A stretch of DNA of 64,000 nt from Verrucomicrobiota bacterium (GTDB lineage Bacteria; Verrucomicrobiota; Verrucomicrobiia; Opitutales; Opitutaceae): contig JAEYWP010000016.1 of assembly GCA_023428905.1 (NCBI GenBank), positions 186,001-250,000 of the forward strand, given 5' to 3'. Within the stretch, counting starts at the first letter, position 1, and each line of letters starts with the position of its first letter. The notes under the pieces are model-generated. The model had not been told where the DNA came from, did no database searches, and saw nothing but the letters and a program-made list of their open reading frames with translations. Shown here in pieces: positions 24,540 through 34,200 of the stretch. Position numbers and translations under genes: made by a program.

Positions 24540-25574
24540 ATGAGGATCCTCTTCACTTCGACGCGGGGGCAGCACGGCAGGAGCGTGCAGCAGTTTTCCG
24601 CCCAGCTCGACGCTTGCGTCGATCGCGACGGCTTTGTCCGGGTGGAGACACCGCAGGAGGCAGAGGCCATCATCTTCTGCGAAGATTACGACCCGTCGGA
24701 ACTGATTTGGGCCAAATCCTTGAGAGCCCATCCCTGGGTGCGGACGTACCCCGAGCTTTGCTACACGATCAACACCGAGGACCAGCTGATCGGGTTTCTA
24801 TCCGGGGTGTATTGCTCGCTCGTACGCCGGGACTATGACCCGCGCCGACACCGCACCTGGCAATACCCCAGAACGGCGAATCCCCTGGTGGCCGACGTGG
24901 ATCCAGAGAGTCTTTTCCCTGCTGCACCCACGCACCTGGCGAGTTTTGCCGGGGCCGCTGGGCAGCGCGTTCGCCGTCGGCTTTTCAAAAGTCGGCGGAT
25001 TGCGTCAGACGGGTGTTTTGCGCTCCGGGAGACACCACGCAGCCAGTTCAACGCCGAGTGCGCGAGCAGGGAGGTGGAGCGTGCCCGAGAGGACTACGTC
25101 TCCTTCATTCAAGACGGGAAGTTTTCACTCTGTCCGCGAGGTTACGGACCAAACACCTACCGTATCCAAGAAAGCATGGCGCTGGGCCGGGCGCCGGTGA
25201 TCCTGAGCGACGACTGGGTGCCTCCCGGCAGGATCCCGTGGAGCACGTGTGCAATCCGGGTGCCCGAGCGGCAGGTCGAGCGCCTGCCCGAAATTTTGGC
25301 GGAACGGGAAAACGAGTGGGAGACGCTGGGACGGGCCGCGCGTGCAGCGTGGGAGGCTCACCTGCGGCCGGATCACTTCGCCTTGAGGGCGCTCCAGTTG
25401 ATTCGAGTCCTCGCCCAGGACCGTGCGCATGAGGAGCGCCTCGAGATTGATCGCTGGCCGGAAATGGAACGGCGCCGCGCGCGGCGAATGCAGGGCTTCG
25501 GCCTCAAGCAAGTGCGAAGCAAGCTGTGGAAGCGTGTGGCTGCGCTGGCGCGCACACCCCGGCGCGGCGCGTAG
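24540..25574 (+). CDS. Exostosin-family (GT47-like) glycosyltransferase
   Basis: A 344-residue cytosolic protein. The C-terminal half contains FSLCPRGYGPNTYRIQESMA followed by LGRAPVILSDDWVPP, the conserved nucleotide-sugar binding region of exostosin-like transferases. The N-terminal half (MRILFTSTRG; AEAIIFCEDYDPSEL) is the matching Rossmann-type lobe. Bacterial members act in capsule, O-antigen or exopolysaccharide assembly. No other polysaccharide genes are adjacent, apart from an OafA-type acyltransferase about 3 kb away. Donor and acceptor are unknown. Confidence 0.85.
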   Translation: MRILFTSTRGQHGRSVQQFSAQLDACVDRDGFVRVETPQEAEAIIFCEDYDPSELIWAKSLRAHPWVRTYPELCYTINTEDQLIGFLSGVYCSLVRRDYDPRRHRTWQYPRTANPLVADVDPESLFPAAPTHLASFAGAAGQRVRRRLFKSRRIASDGCFALRETPRSQFNAECASREVERAREDYVSFIQDGKFSLCPRGYGPNTYRIQESMALGRAPVILSDDWVPPGRIPWSTCAIRVPERQVERLPEILAERENEWETLGRAARAAWEAHLRPDHFALRALQLIRVLAQDRAHEERLEIDRWPEMERRRARRMQGFGLKQVRSKLWKRVAALARTPRRGA

Positions 25575-25656
25575 GCCAACGGGTGACTAAGGACCGGGGA
25601 GCGAGAAGAAGCTAACCGTGTGTGGGTCCCGGGGCCCCGTCTTTGGATACCTGGGC

Positions 25657-26235
25657 TCAGCCGCGCTGGCGCTCGAGGAGGGCGGTCATGAAGAGGGCCA
25701 TGACAATCGTGATGTCGTTGGGCACGTCGAGGTGCTTTCGGAGCTCAAACTTGCCCTCCAGAAATGCCGGTTTCTTGTGCAGGCTGGATACCAGGCGGTT
25801 CTGGGTGTCGAAGACATCGTACCGTGGGTGAAAGAGATACCCCGACAACAGACCGATGATAGGGACCTGTCCAAAGACCCCGTCGGCCATCTTGGTCCAG
25901 GGATTGCCTTCCCGAATGGTGTAGGCGAGAGCGCCGCCCTCCAGCACGTCATAATGGGTTCGCCATAACGAACGCAGCCCCTGCCGTCGGATGGCGGCGA
26001 AGGGCGCGCCATTCGCATCGGCAATGGTATAGGTCGCCGAAAAATCGATGATGCGGTCCGCATTGATTTCCGCCAGCAGGGAGGTCATCGCGGGGCTGGT
26101 ATACACCCGGATCTTTTCCTTCAGCTTGAACAGCTGCTGCTTCACATAGCAGACATCCGAGCCCGAGGCATCGCGGATGAAAATTTGCGGGGCAAAGGCC
26201 AGGATCTTGAAGCTGAACTGGAGCGGATAATTCAT
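25657..26235 (-). CDS. LURP-one-related / tubby-like protein
   Basis: A 192-residue protein (MNYPLQFSFKILAFAPQIFI; FKLKEKIRVYTS) with the beta-barrel pattern of LURP-one-related proteins: repeated short strands, ATYTIADANGAPFAAIRRQG and PRYDVFDTQNRLVSSLHKKP. The C-terminus ends in a hydrophobic helix (ITIVMALFMTALLE), like the central helix of the tubby fold. Members bind phosphoinositides in eukaryotes; bacterial roles are not established. It is convergent with the exostosin-like gene and divergent from the following hydrolase. The ATG at 26235 is preferred over the upstream start at 26295. Confidence 0.78.
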   Translation of the reverse strand: MNYPLQFSFKILAFAPQIFIRDASGSDVCYVKQQLFKLKEKIRVYTSPAMTSLLAEINADRIIDFSATYTIADANGAPFAAIRRQGLRSLWRTHYDVLEGGALAYTIREGNPWTKMADGVFGQVPIIGLLSGYLFHPRYDVFDTQNRLVSSLHKKPAFLEGKFELRKHLDVPNDITIVMALFMTALLERQRG

Positions 26236-26491
26236 GACGGTAAGCAGCCGGCTGTTTAACAGCGTTTCCGGATTGGTCGAGGTCTTCGCCAACAAAATCC
26301 CAGGGAGTCAGGAGGGCGGTCTGGATCTCGGGGGTGGGTGGACGTCGGAGGAGGTGACCGGCGCCGGGATTTCCGGGAGCGCGTTGGCGCCGGCGAAAAC
26401 ACTGGCGCGAGAGCCGCCGGCCGTCGTCGCGGTTCGCTTGGTTCTGTTTTCTGGACCCCGCTGCCACGGCACGTTGTTGTCCGGTTTCCCC

Positions 26492-27487
26492 ATGAAACTG
26501 CTTTCCCCTTTGCTCCTTTCCGCCTTCGTCGCCCTCACACCCTGGGCTCTGGGCCAGGCCGCGCAGTCCGCGCCGGCGCAGAAAACGACCAGCGCGCCTC
26601 CGGAGATGAGCCGTTTTTTCCCGCCGCCACTGCAGAGTTTCCCGCTCTACGGTGAGGCCGGAATCCCAAACTCCAAAGCGGCGTCGGACGAGGAATCCGG
26701 GGGCGACCGCGGCTTTGTGCGGAACGTGTCGCGGCCGCAGATCGACGTTCACCTGCCCGCCCCGAGCAGGGCCAATGGTGCCAGTCTCTTGATCTTCCCA
26801 GGCGGAGGGTACGCCGGGCTCACGTTTGACTATGAGGGGACCCAGCAGGCCCGGTTTCTTATTGAACACGGTTTCGCCGCCTTCGTGGTGAAATACCGGA
26901 TACCGAGTGATCGGACGATGGAAAACAAGGCGATCGGGCCGCTGCAGGACGCGCAACAGGCGCTGCGCTTTGTCCGTCAACGCGCGAAGCAGTGGGGCCT
27001 GGATCCGGCCCGCATCGGTGCGATTGGTTTTTCAGCGGGCGGGCATCTGGCTTCGACCCTGGCGACCCATTTCGACAAGGCCTACTCCGACGACCTGAGC
27101 GAGGTGAGCCTGCGTCCTGATTTTCTCATCGTGGTCTATCCTGTCATCAGCATGGACGCGACGATCACGCACCTGGATTCGCGCCGGGCGCTGCTCGGTT
27201 CCACGCCCTCAGACGACGACGTGACGTTGTTTTCCAACGAACGCCACGTGACCAAAGACACCCCGCCCACGTTGATCCTGCATGCGGCCGACGATCGCCT
27301 GGTCGACGTGGACAACAGCATCGTGTTCTTTCAAGCGCTCCGGCGCGCCGGAGTTCCGGTGGAGGCGCGGTTCTTCGAAAAAGGCCAGCACGGATTCTTT
27401 CTTCTCCCGCGAGCGACCTGGCAAACGGAGATCACCGACTGGCTCACCTCCAACGGCTGGCACTTCCCGCGGCGCGACGCGCGCTAA
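26492..27487 (+). CDS. Exported alpha/beta hydrolase (BD-FAE/acetyl-xylan-esterase-like)
   Basis: A 331-residue protein with a signal peptide (MKLLSPLLLSAFVALTPWAL, cleavage near GQA). The catalytic set is complete: nucleophile Ser in IGFSAGGH, Asp in HAADDRLVDV and His in GQHGFF. The oxyanion stretch IFPGGGYAGL replaces the usual HGGG. This is the family of secreted carbohydrate esterases and related lipolytic hydrolases that often sit in polysaccharide utilisation. The ATG at 26492 is chosen because the signal peptide starts there. A REP copy abuts the stop codon. Confidence 0.87.
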   Translation: MKLLSPLLLSAFVALTPWALGQAAQSAPAQKTTSAPPEMSRFFPPPLQSFPLYGEAGIPNSKAASDEESGGDRGFVRNVSRPQIDVHLPAPSRANGASLLIFPGGGYAGLTFDYEGTQQARFLIEHGFAAFVVKYRIPSDRTMENKAIGPLQDAQQALRFVRQRAKQWGLDPARIGAIGFSAGGHLASTLATHFDKAYSDDLSEVSLRPDFLIVVYPVISMDATITHLDSRRALLGSTPSDDDVTLFSNERHVTKDTPPTLILHAADDRLVDVDNSIVFFQALRRAGVPVEARFFEKGQHGFFLLPRATWQTEITDWLTSNGWHFPRRDAR

Positions 27488-27514
27488 GGGGGCATGTCTT
27501 GACTCTTGACAAGA
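27488..27514 (+). repeat. REP-like sequence, copy e
   Basis: GGGGGCATGTCTTGACTC then TTGACAAGA, starting at the base after the stop codon of the hydrolase gene. It matches copy f at most positions. Confidence 0.7.
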
Positions 27515-27558
27515 TAACCCCGGGACCCGGAGCCCCAATGCCGGCTTAGATCGCACAA

Positions 27559-27586
27559 TTGACCGCCGCTCGCTTCGTGTCATAAG
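27559..27586 (+). promoter_or_regulatory. Possible promoter
   Basis: TTGACC (27559-27564), 16 bases, then CATAAG (27581-27586), 27 bases before the ATG at 27614. The -35 is good, the -10 is moderate. Confidence 0.35.
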
Positions 27587-27613
27587 GAAGACTGAACGCT
27601 TATTCATCACCCT

Positions 27614-28054
27614 ATGAGAATCCGTTTCCAGTCTACCGCTGTATTCCTAACCTTGAACGCTCTTCTGCTGGCTGCTCCCGTTTCTGTGTGGGCGGCCGAC
27701 AAGGAGCCCGCTGCCGCGAGTGCGGACGCGGAGGAGAAGGAGACGAAGAAGAACACGACAATCATTGTTCTGAACGCCACTCCGGCGAAGGTGCACGAGG
27801 CCGCCCTCATGGCTCTTGCCTCGGTCGGGTGTAAGGTGAAGCAGGACACCCCCACACGGATCGAAGGGAAACGCTCGAACAAAGTCGGGCTGGCGGTGGG
27901 CTCGGGCGGGGAGAAGCTTTTTGTCGACATCAAGGATCTCGGCGACGGCAAAACCGAGGTCAAGGTGGTGACCAAGAAGACCATGGTCGGGATCGTCGGG
28001 CAGAAGCTCTGGAACGAGGAAGTGGCGGGGAAAATACGCGATGCCGTCAAATAA
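27614..28054 (+). CDS. Exported protein of unknown function
   Basis: A 146-residue protein with a signal peptide (MRIRFQSTAVFLTLNALLLA, cleavage near VWAADK). A charged Ala/Glu/Lys linker is followed by a compact domain (VLNATPAKVHEAALMALASV; GGEKLFVDIKDLGDGKTEVK) of alternating strands and helices. This layout resembles small periplasmic or lipoprotein domains of the DUF3568/DUF4136 kind, but I cannot name the family. It overlaps the next lipoprotein gene by 14 bases, so the two are co-translated and likely act together at the envelope. Confidence 0.7.
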   Translation: MRIRFQSTAVFLTLNALLLAAPVSVWAADKEPAAASADAEEKETKKNTTIIVLNATPAKVHEAALMALASVGCKVKQDTPTRIEGKRSNKVGLAVGSGGEKLFVDIKDLGDGKTEVKVVTKKTMVGIVGQKLWNEEVAGKIRDAVK

Positions 28055-28409
28055 GGCCGCAACCGTACTGGTATTCGCCAGCCTGGTGCTGGCTGGCTGT
28101 GCGAGCGTGCAAAGCAACGCTTTCGTTGTGGGAGAGCGGCGTGCGCCGCTCTCCGCCGATGCGGCGATTCAGATCTTCCGCACGGAGGCGCCATCTCGGC
28201 CTTACACGCCGGTGGCGAAGTTGAACGTCCACATTGAAAAAACGTTCCTTGTCCCAACCGCATTCGAGGAAGCGCTGCCAAGGCTGCAAGCGCTTGCCCG
28301 GCAGCACGGCGCGGACGCCCTGGTCGACTTCAAGGAAGAGCGCTCGCGCCTCAATGAGACGTTCATCTACAACGTCTCCGCCGTCGCCGTCGTCTTCACC
28401 AGTCCATAA
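28041..28409 (+). CDS. Small lipoprotein
   Basis: A 122-residue protein with a clear lipobox, LVLAGCAS, after a short signal. The mature part (PVAKLNVHIEKTFLVP; LQALARQHGADALVDFKEER; YNVSAVAVVF) resembles the YbjQ/RcsF-like small domains in strand order, though no family is certain. The start lies inside the previous gene in another frame, which implies translational coupling. REP copy f begins exactly at its stop codon. Confidence 0.75.
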   Translation: MPSNKAATVLVFASLVLAGCASVQSNAFVVGERRAPLSADAAIQIFRTEAPSRPYTPVAKLNVHIEKTFLVPTAFEEALPRLQALARQHGADALVDFKEERSRLNETFIYNVSAVAVVFTSP

Positions 28410-28435
28410 GGGGTCATGTCTTGACTCTCGACAAA
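28409..28435 (+). repeat. REP-like sequence, copy f
   Basis: AGGGGTCATGTC then TTGACTCTCGACAAA, beginning at the last base of the lipoprotein stop codon (TAA). Confidence 0.7.
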
Positions 28436-28483
28436 GCTGCCTTGGCCCCTGTTCCGGATCTCACCCGGGCCGGGGCCCCTCAG

Positions 28484-29761
28484 CTAGGCTGCGGTTGAAT
28501 CGCCGGGGTTGGGGAGCGTCGCCGGGCTTTTGGCACCCAACCAGCGATGGGCGCAGGCGAGGCGGCCGAGGGCGATGCCGGGCTTTTCGATATAGCTGTG
28601 GCTCAGCCAGGAGAGCGCGAGGAGTAGGGGAGTGCCGGCGATGACCATCGCGGCGAGAGAGGTGTATTTGTTCACCGTGATGCCCGAGCGGAGCAGGCAT
28701 GCCATGATCAGATAAATGACAAAATAGTGGGTGAGGTAAGTGCTATAGGAGACCTTGCCCAGCCACTGTGCGACCGGGTTGAGGAAAACCGCTGCGAGTC
28801 GTCGGGAGAGTGCGCTGGGGGCGGGAGCGTGCGTTTCCAACACAAGGGCCAGGGCGATCAACCAGATCGCAAGAGAGAGCCAGCCTCCCACGGTGACGTC
28901 ATACGGGCGGAAGACGAGATCCCGCAGCGGTTCCGCCATCGCCAGCACAAGGAAGACTGTGAGCAGGACCCATGGAATGGACTTTCGGCTCTCCTGCTGG
29001 GCGCGTTTCAAAAATTGAAAGAGGTGGTAGGAGAGGATCCCCAAGAGAAAGAACTCCGCATGCTGGGGAAGGAAGGAACCCCAATCGCCGATGGAAAACC
29101 AGCGCTGCACACCCATCGCGATGAGCACGGCGGCTGCGGTCAAAACGGGGTAGCGCGTGAACGCCCAGAGCAGCCCAGGGATCACCAGGTAAAACTGCCA
29201 CTCCAGCGAGACGCTCCAAGCCGGTGAGACCAAGGCAGCCTGCGCATTGGGTAGCCAGGCCGTCGGGATTGCGCCGTGCAGCATCGTCAGACTGACGAGG
29301 GTGTGCACGACGAGATTCTTCTCATAGCCCGCCCACATCTCGGGGGTCTGCGCATCCGATTCCACCAGCGCCGCGAAGCGAAAGTAGTCACCGTGGACCG
29401 CGTCAAACGTCAGCAGTCCGACAAAGAGCGCGGCCAGGAAGAGGGGATAAAGGCGGAAAAAACGCCGCGTGATAAACTCGCGATAGGAGACCGGCTGCGT
29501 GCAGAGCAGGTGGGTGATGACAAAGCCGCTCAAGATCACGAAGACATCCACCGCGTAACCGGCATTCGTCATGATCCTTCCGAGGGACGGAAGCCAGGCA
29601 CCCCGGAAACCCGACTCCACCAAAAAATGCCCCAGCACCACCCACCACGCCATAAAGCCCCGCAGCCCCTCCAGCAGGTGAAGACGCTGCGTCACAGCGG
29701 GACTCGGCGCGTTCACGGTCTCCAGGATCAAGGGCGAAGTTGGGCTGACACGCATGGACAT
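28484..29761 (-). CDS. Membrane acyltransferase 3 family (OafA/YrhL-like)
   Basis: About 425 residues with ten or so membrane spans. The N-terminal LLEGLRGFMAWWVVLGHFLV holds the R-G-F-x...H motif of family 3 acyltransferases, and the region YAVDVFVILSGFVITHLL, RRFFRLYPLFLAALF is also typical. These proteins acetylate or otherwise acylate cell-surface polysaccharides or lipids. No SGNH domain is attached. The ATG at 29761 is preferred; a TTG start at 29809 would add 16 residues. Its placement near an exostosin-like transferase fits surface glycan modification, which is an inference. Confidence 0.88.
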   Translation of the reverse strand: MSMRVSPTSPLILETVNAPSPAVTQRLHLLEGLRGFMAWWVVLGHFLVESGFRGAWLPSLGRIMTNAGYAVDVFVILSGFVITHLLCTQPVSYREFITRRFFRLYPLFLAALFVGLLTFDAVHGDYFRFAALVESDAQTPEMWAGYEKNLVVHTLVSLTMLHGAIPTAWLPNAQAALVSPAWSVSLEWQFYLVIPGLLWAFTRYPVLTAAAVLIAMGVQRWFSIGDWGSFLPQHAEFFLLGILSYHLFQFLKRAQQESRKSIPWVLLTVFLVLAMAEPLRDLVFRPYDVTVGGWLSLAIWLIALALVLETHAPAPSALSRRLAAVFLNPVAQWLGKVSYSTYLTHYFVIYLIMACLLRSGITVNKYTSLAAMVIAGTPLLLALSWLSHSYIEKPGIALGRLACAHRWLGAKSPATLPNPGDSTAA

Positions 29762-29809
29762 GGTGGCGACTGGGTCGATCAAGCTTTGATCGTGCCGCGG
29801 CGCGCTCAA

Positions 29810-30131
29810 TGACGTCCAGCCACGTATCCGTGCCCTACGCTTTTATTGCGTAGATATACAAAGAAACACTACTGGCAGGTCCTGCAGAGGCTCTAATGCC
29901 GGGCACGACACCGAAGAGGCCGGGCCGACTTACGAACTCAACGACAAACCCGGCCGGGCGGAGACTCTGAAGGCGGACGAGACGAATTGGAGCGGGGTGG
30001 CATTGTCATTCGCACGGTGCAGCCATCGGTCCCGCTGCGCGTCGACTACCCGCTGAGCGGGCTCGGGCGCCGTGCAAGGATCATCCGTGATCGGAGTCGC
30101 AGAGCCTCGGGAGGGCGCTTAGTTCGATGGC
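29810..30131. other. Intergenic stretch, nothing recognised
   Basis: About 320 bases between divergent genes. One plus-strand run near 29929-30000 (acid-rich, ...TYELNDKPGRAETLK...) looks slightly protein-like but stops soon and matches nothing I know. Confidence 0.45.
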
Positions 30132-31244
30132 ATGGATTCCCCAACCCTGCATCCGCCTGCCACACGCGCCCGCACCGCGAAGCGCTTCGGCTGGGCGACC
30201 GTCGCGGTCGCTCTGACGCTGGTCTCTCAGGTCCGTTCTGCTGAACGTCCGCCCATCACCGGCCAGCTTGTGGTCGAAACCATCGAGTCGACTGTCCTTC
30301 GCGGAACAGCGACGGGGGTGGATCCGGTTCGACAGCCCCGCGTGTATTTGCCTCCCGGTTACGATAGTTCGGGTAAGTCCTATCCGGTGGTGTACCTCCT
30401 TCACAGCATCTTCCAGGGCCCGGAGCAGCTGTTGGCGGAACGCAATGTGGTTCCTCTCACCGAACGCGCGATTGCGAATGGGACCATCAAGGAGTTCATT
30501 CTGGTGGTGGGAGACTACCGCGGGCCCATGACCGGCAGCCTCTACGAAAACACGGAAAACACCGGGCGCTGGTTGGATCATACCGTGCAGGAGTTGGTGC
30601 CCTACGTGGACGGGCGTTACCGGACTCTGCGCAAGCCCGAAAGCCGCGCGCTGGTAGGAGAGATGATGGGGGGCCGCGGCGCGTTCCTGCTGGCGATGCG
30701 GCACCCTGACGTTTTTGGCATGCTCTACGCCCTCAACCCGGTGGGGACCGGCGCAGGACTCTTGCCGGTTCAGACGTATCCAAACTGGAATAAAATCCTG
30801 AACGCGCGCTCGGCAGAGGAGCTCAATGATGACCACATTTCGCAGATCTTTGTGATGGCGAGTCGCGCGTTTCTGCCAAATCCAGCGCGGCCACCGTTTC
30901 AGTGCGATTTCCTGATGGAACTGAAGGACGGCGTGCCGGTGTACCATCCGGGGAATGCGCTCAGGTTCATCCGTGGTTTCCTGATCGACCAGCAACCTGA
31001 CGAAGGGTGGCGAAACCTGGCTCGACTGCGCGCCATCGCATTTGATTGGTCCCGCTATGATCCGATCCAGGACCACATCGCGGGTTGCGTTTCGCTCAGC
31101 CGGACGCTGGAGCGCTTCGGCATCGCGCACGAGGCTGAGGAATACCGCGGCGTGTATTGGTCTGAAAACTGGAGCGAGACGGGCCGTTATACCACCCGCG
31201 TGCTTCCGTTCCTCAACCGGCACATGGACTTCACTTCGCGCTAA
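30132..31244 (+). CDS. Esterase-fold (PF00756-like) exported protein lacking catalytic residues
   Basis: A 370-residue protein with an N-terminal signal or anchor (WATVAVALTLVSQVRSAE) and the enterochelin-esterase fold: RVYLPPGYDSSGKSYPVVYL, then DHTVQELVPYVDGRYRTL and SRALVGEMMGGRGAFL. In active relatives the nucleophile elbow reads GHSMGG; here it is GEMMGG, so Met178 replaces Ser. The usual late GGH is also absent (EYRGVYWSENW). The protein is probably a non-catalytic binding relative. It ends inside the convergent kinase gene, sharing 4 bases. Confidence 0.8.
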   Translation: MDSPTLHPPATRARTAKRFGWATVAVALTLVSQVRSAERPPITGQLVVETIESTVLRGTATGVDPVRQPRVYLPPGYDSSGKSYPVVYLLHSIFQGPEQLLAERNVVPLTERAIANGTIKEFILVVGDYRGPMTGSLYENTENTGRWLDHTVQELVPYVDGRYRTLRKPESRALVGEMMGGRGAFLLAMRHPDVFGMLYALNPVGTGAGLLPVQTYPNWNKILNARSAEELNDDHISQIFVMASRAFLPNPARPPFQCDFLMELKDGVPVYHPGNALRFIRGFLIDQQPDEGWRNLARLRAIAFDWSRYDPIQDHIAGCVSLSRTLERFGIAHEAEEYRGVYWSENWSETGRYTTRVLPFLNRHMDFTSR

Positions 31245-34200
31245 GGCGACGCAAGGGATGGGTTGCTGTCGGGAGTTCGTGGCTGGACTAGCCGGCGTAC
31301 GGCGGCGCGAAAGGTGGCCAGGTCGAACGGCTTTTGCAGGAAGGCGACGCTCGTCCTTCCTGATGCCCCTGCTTCCAGTTCCGTCACTGTAAAGCCGCTA
31401 ACAACGAGCACAGGAAGTCCGGGGTCGCGCTGCGACAAGGTTTCGATCACTTCCCGTCCGTCGCAAACCGGCATGACGAAGTCGACCACCGCCAGGGTGA
31501 ACTCAGGCTTTTCGGCGTGAAGCGCGAGGGCGGCACGTCCGCCGTCTGCGACGACACAGTCAAAGCCCATGTCCGCCAACATCCGTGACATTGATTCTCG
31601 CACCGCGGCCTCATCATCAACGACCAGAACACGCCCTTTTCCTTTCCAGGGCTCGCCGGACGAATGACTCGAGGTTGGCGCCGTTGCGGGAGAGACCTGG
31701 GCGAACGCGACCCAGAACGTGCATCCCTTCCCGGGTTCATTGCGGAGCAGCAGGTATCCGCGGTGTGCCTTCACGATCCCGTGCACGGCGGAAAGCCCAA
31801 GGCCACGCCCGAGTTCTTTCGTTGTAAAGAACGGTTCGAAGATTCGACCCAGGTGCTCTGGTTGGAAACCGGGGCCGGTGTCGGCAATCTCGATCACACT
31901 GAGCGGCCCGCTGTGATCCACCCCAGGTGCGAGGAGCAGGCGGCCCGGCAAGGAACGAACGTTATCACTGGTGAAGGTTCGGACTCGGATCGCACCCGGT
32001 GGATGCTCGATCGCCTCCGAGGAATTGGTGAGCAGGTTGGTGAGCAACTGCTGAATTTGAGGTTCGTCGGCGCGGACCGGCAGCGCCTTGGGCGCGGATT
32101 CAATCTCGAGTTTCACCCCACGTCCGAGTTGGGAACGGAGCAAACCCGCCGTCTCCTCCACGAGTGAGGTGAGGTTTAGGAGCTGTTCCTCGCGTTGACC
32201 TGACCCCGCATACGCCAGCATCTGCCGGCAGAGTCCGCCCGCCTTGCTGGCCGCTTTAAGGATCTCCTCGGTCATGCGCGTACCCTCTTTCCAGCCCGAG
32301 TCTGAAGCACTCAACTGGAGAAGGCTCGCGTAGGCCATGATGGCGGTGAGCAGGTTGTTGAAATCGTGGGCGATCCCGCCAGCCAGCACACGCAGACTCT
32401 CCACCCGCTGCGCTTGCTCGAGCGCCCGGGCCATGCTCAGACGCTCGTCGTGTGCCTGCCGCACCTCGGTTACATCCACGGCGATGCCGATCATTCCAGA
32501 CGCCGCCGACGGGCTTCCCGGCACCGGACGCGCCAGCACACGCACCCAGCGTTCGGACCGGTCCGCACCCAGCAGGCGGTGTTCAATGGACAGACTGGTG
32601 CCGGAGCGATGGCTGCTTTCAAGACGTGCGAGCAACGCAGGCAGGTCCACCGGGTGGATACACTGTTGCCAGCCTTGGCCGAGGATTTCCTCCGGGGCGA
32701 GACCGGTCGCCTGGCGCCACGTTTCATTGGCGAAGATCCACTCGCCGCGAGCGTCCGACATCCAGATCAGCACGGGTGCCCCGTTGGCCATGCGTCGAAA
32801 CCGCTCCTCGGATTCGCGGGAGATATCCGCCAGTCGCTCCACTCGGCCCAGCGCTTGCGCGAGGTTTTCATTCTTGATTCGAAGTTCTTCGGTGCGCTCG
32901 GCGACCTTCTCCTCAAGGCGGTGGTTTCTTCGCTTCAGTTCGCGTTCGCGCAGGAAGGCGAACCCGAACACGGCGGCGAGACCGATCGCGGCGTAACCAA
33001 TCCGTGCCGCCACTGACCGGTACCACGGTGTGCGGATGAGGATGGGAATGACCAGTGTCTGGTGACGCATGCCCACGCCGTCCACCGCTTCGACGTGAAG
33101 GCGGTAGTGTCCACTCGGAAGTTGGGTGAAATCCTTTTCCGCCATCGCGGACCACTCCCGGACGGCAGAGGTGTTTTCCTTGGCCCCAGCGCCGACCGGC
33201 TCGCTGAGGGATGGCTCAAACCCCTCCATCCAGATGCGAAATCGGGAAAAACGACCGTAGCGCCTGTCGAGTAGACCGACGCGGACCCGGAGCCAGTTTT
33301 CCTCAGGCGCCAGGGAAAGGCTCCGACCCGCGCGGAGGTCTGCGGCCAAAGGGCGCCCGCCGCGGAGGTCCGCCACGACGGAGACAATCAGGGTTTCCTC
33401 CTCGCCGACCCGGTCGGTCAAGTCCCCCGAGCAGCGCATCACCCCTCCTTCGTGGCAGATCCAGAGGGAACCGTCGTTGTCCTCGAAGACGCCGTTGGCT
33501 CTTCCGTCCCGTCGCCCGGACAATTGCTGGATGGCCGCGAGTGAGATCCGGGCGGGGCGCGGCACCAGCGTCGCGGTGCGTATGTCGCGGCGAGCCAAGG
33601 CGGTGCCATCCGGAGCATAAAAGACCGGGTGATAAATATGGGGAGCGACCTGCCCACCCGAATAATCCCTAAAGGTGCTTTCGATGAACCGGCCCTGTAC
33701 GGGATCCCACTCTTGCGCGAAATTGGATCCCGTGTGGGAGGGAAGGAGGAGGCGGTCGCCGACGATGCCGAGGTCGATCCACCGTGGAGGCACACCGGCG
33801 TCAGGACCCAGGATCGCCAGGACGGGTTTATCCGCGTCGAAGGTGAGTCGTGCCACACGGCCGGTGCCCAACTGCCCCCAGTATTCTCCAGGCCTGCGTT
33901 CCCCCAAGCTGTAGACCGCGCGACCTTCGGTCGAAAGGGTATGCCGAACGTGCCAGGTGTCCCCGGTCTTCTCCAGGACGACGAAGCCTGTTGTCGTTCC
34001 GCAGATGATACGGTCCTGGCGATCGCTGGGCACCAGGATGCTGGCGATGCCCGGAGTCTCGTACGTCACTGCGGTGCTGTCACCGTGGAACGCGGTGAGC
34101 CGGTTGTCGCCCACCCAGAGTGTCTCTCCCGTGGAGACAAGCGCCCGCGCCGTCAGGATTCCCGGGACGCGCTGGAACGCATCCTCCCGGCGGGTCGCCT

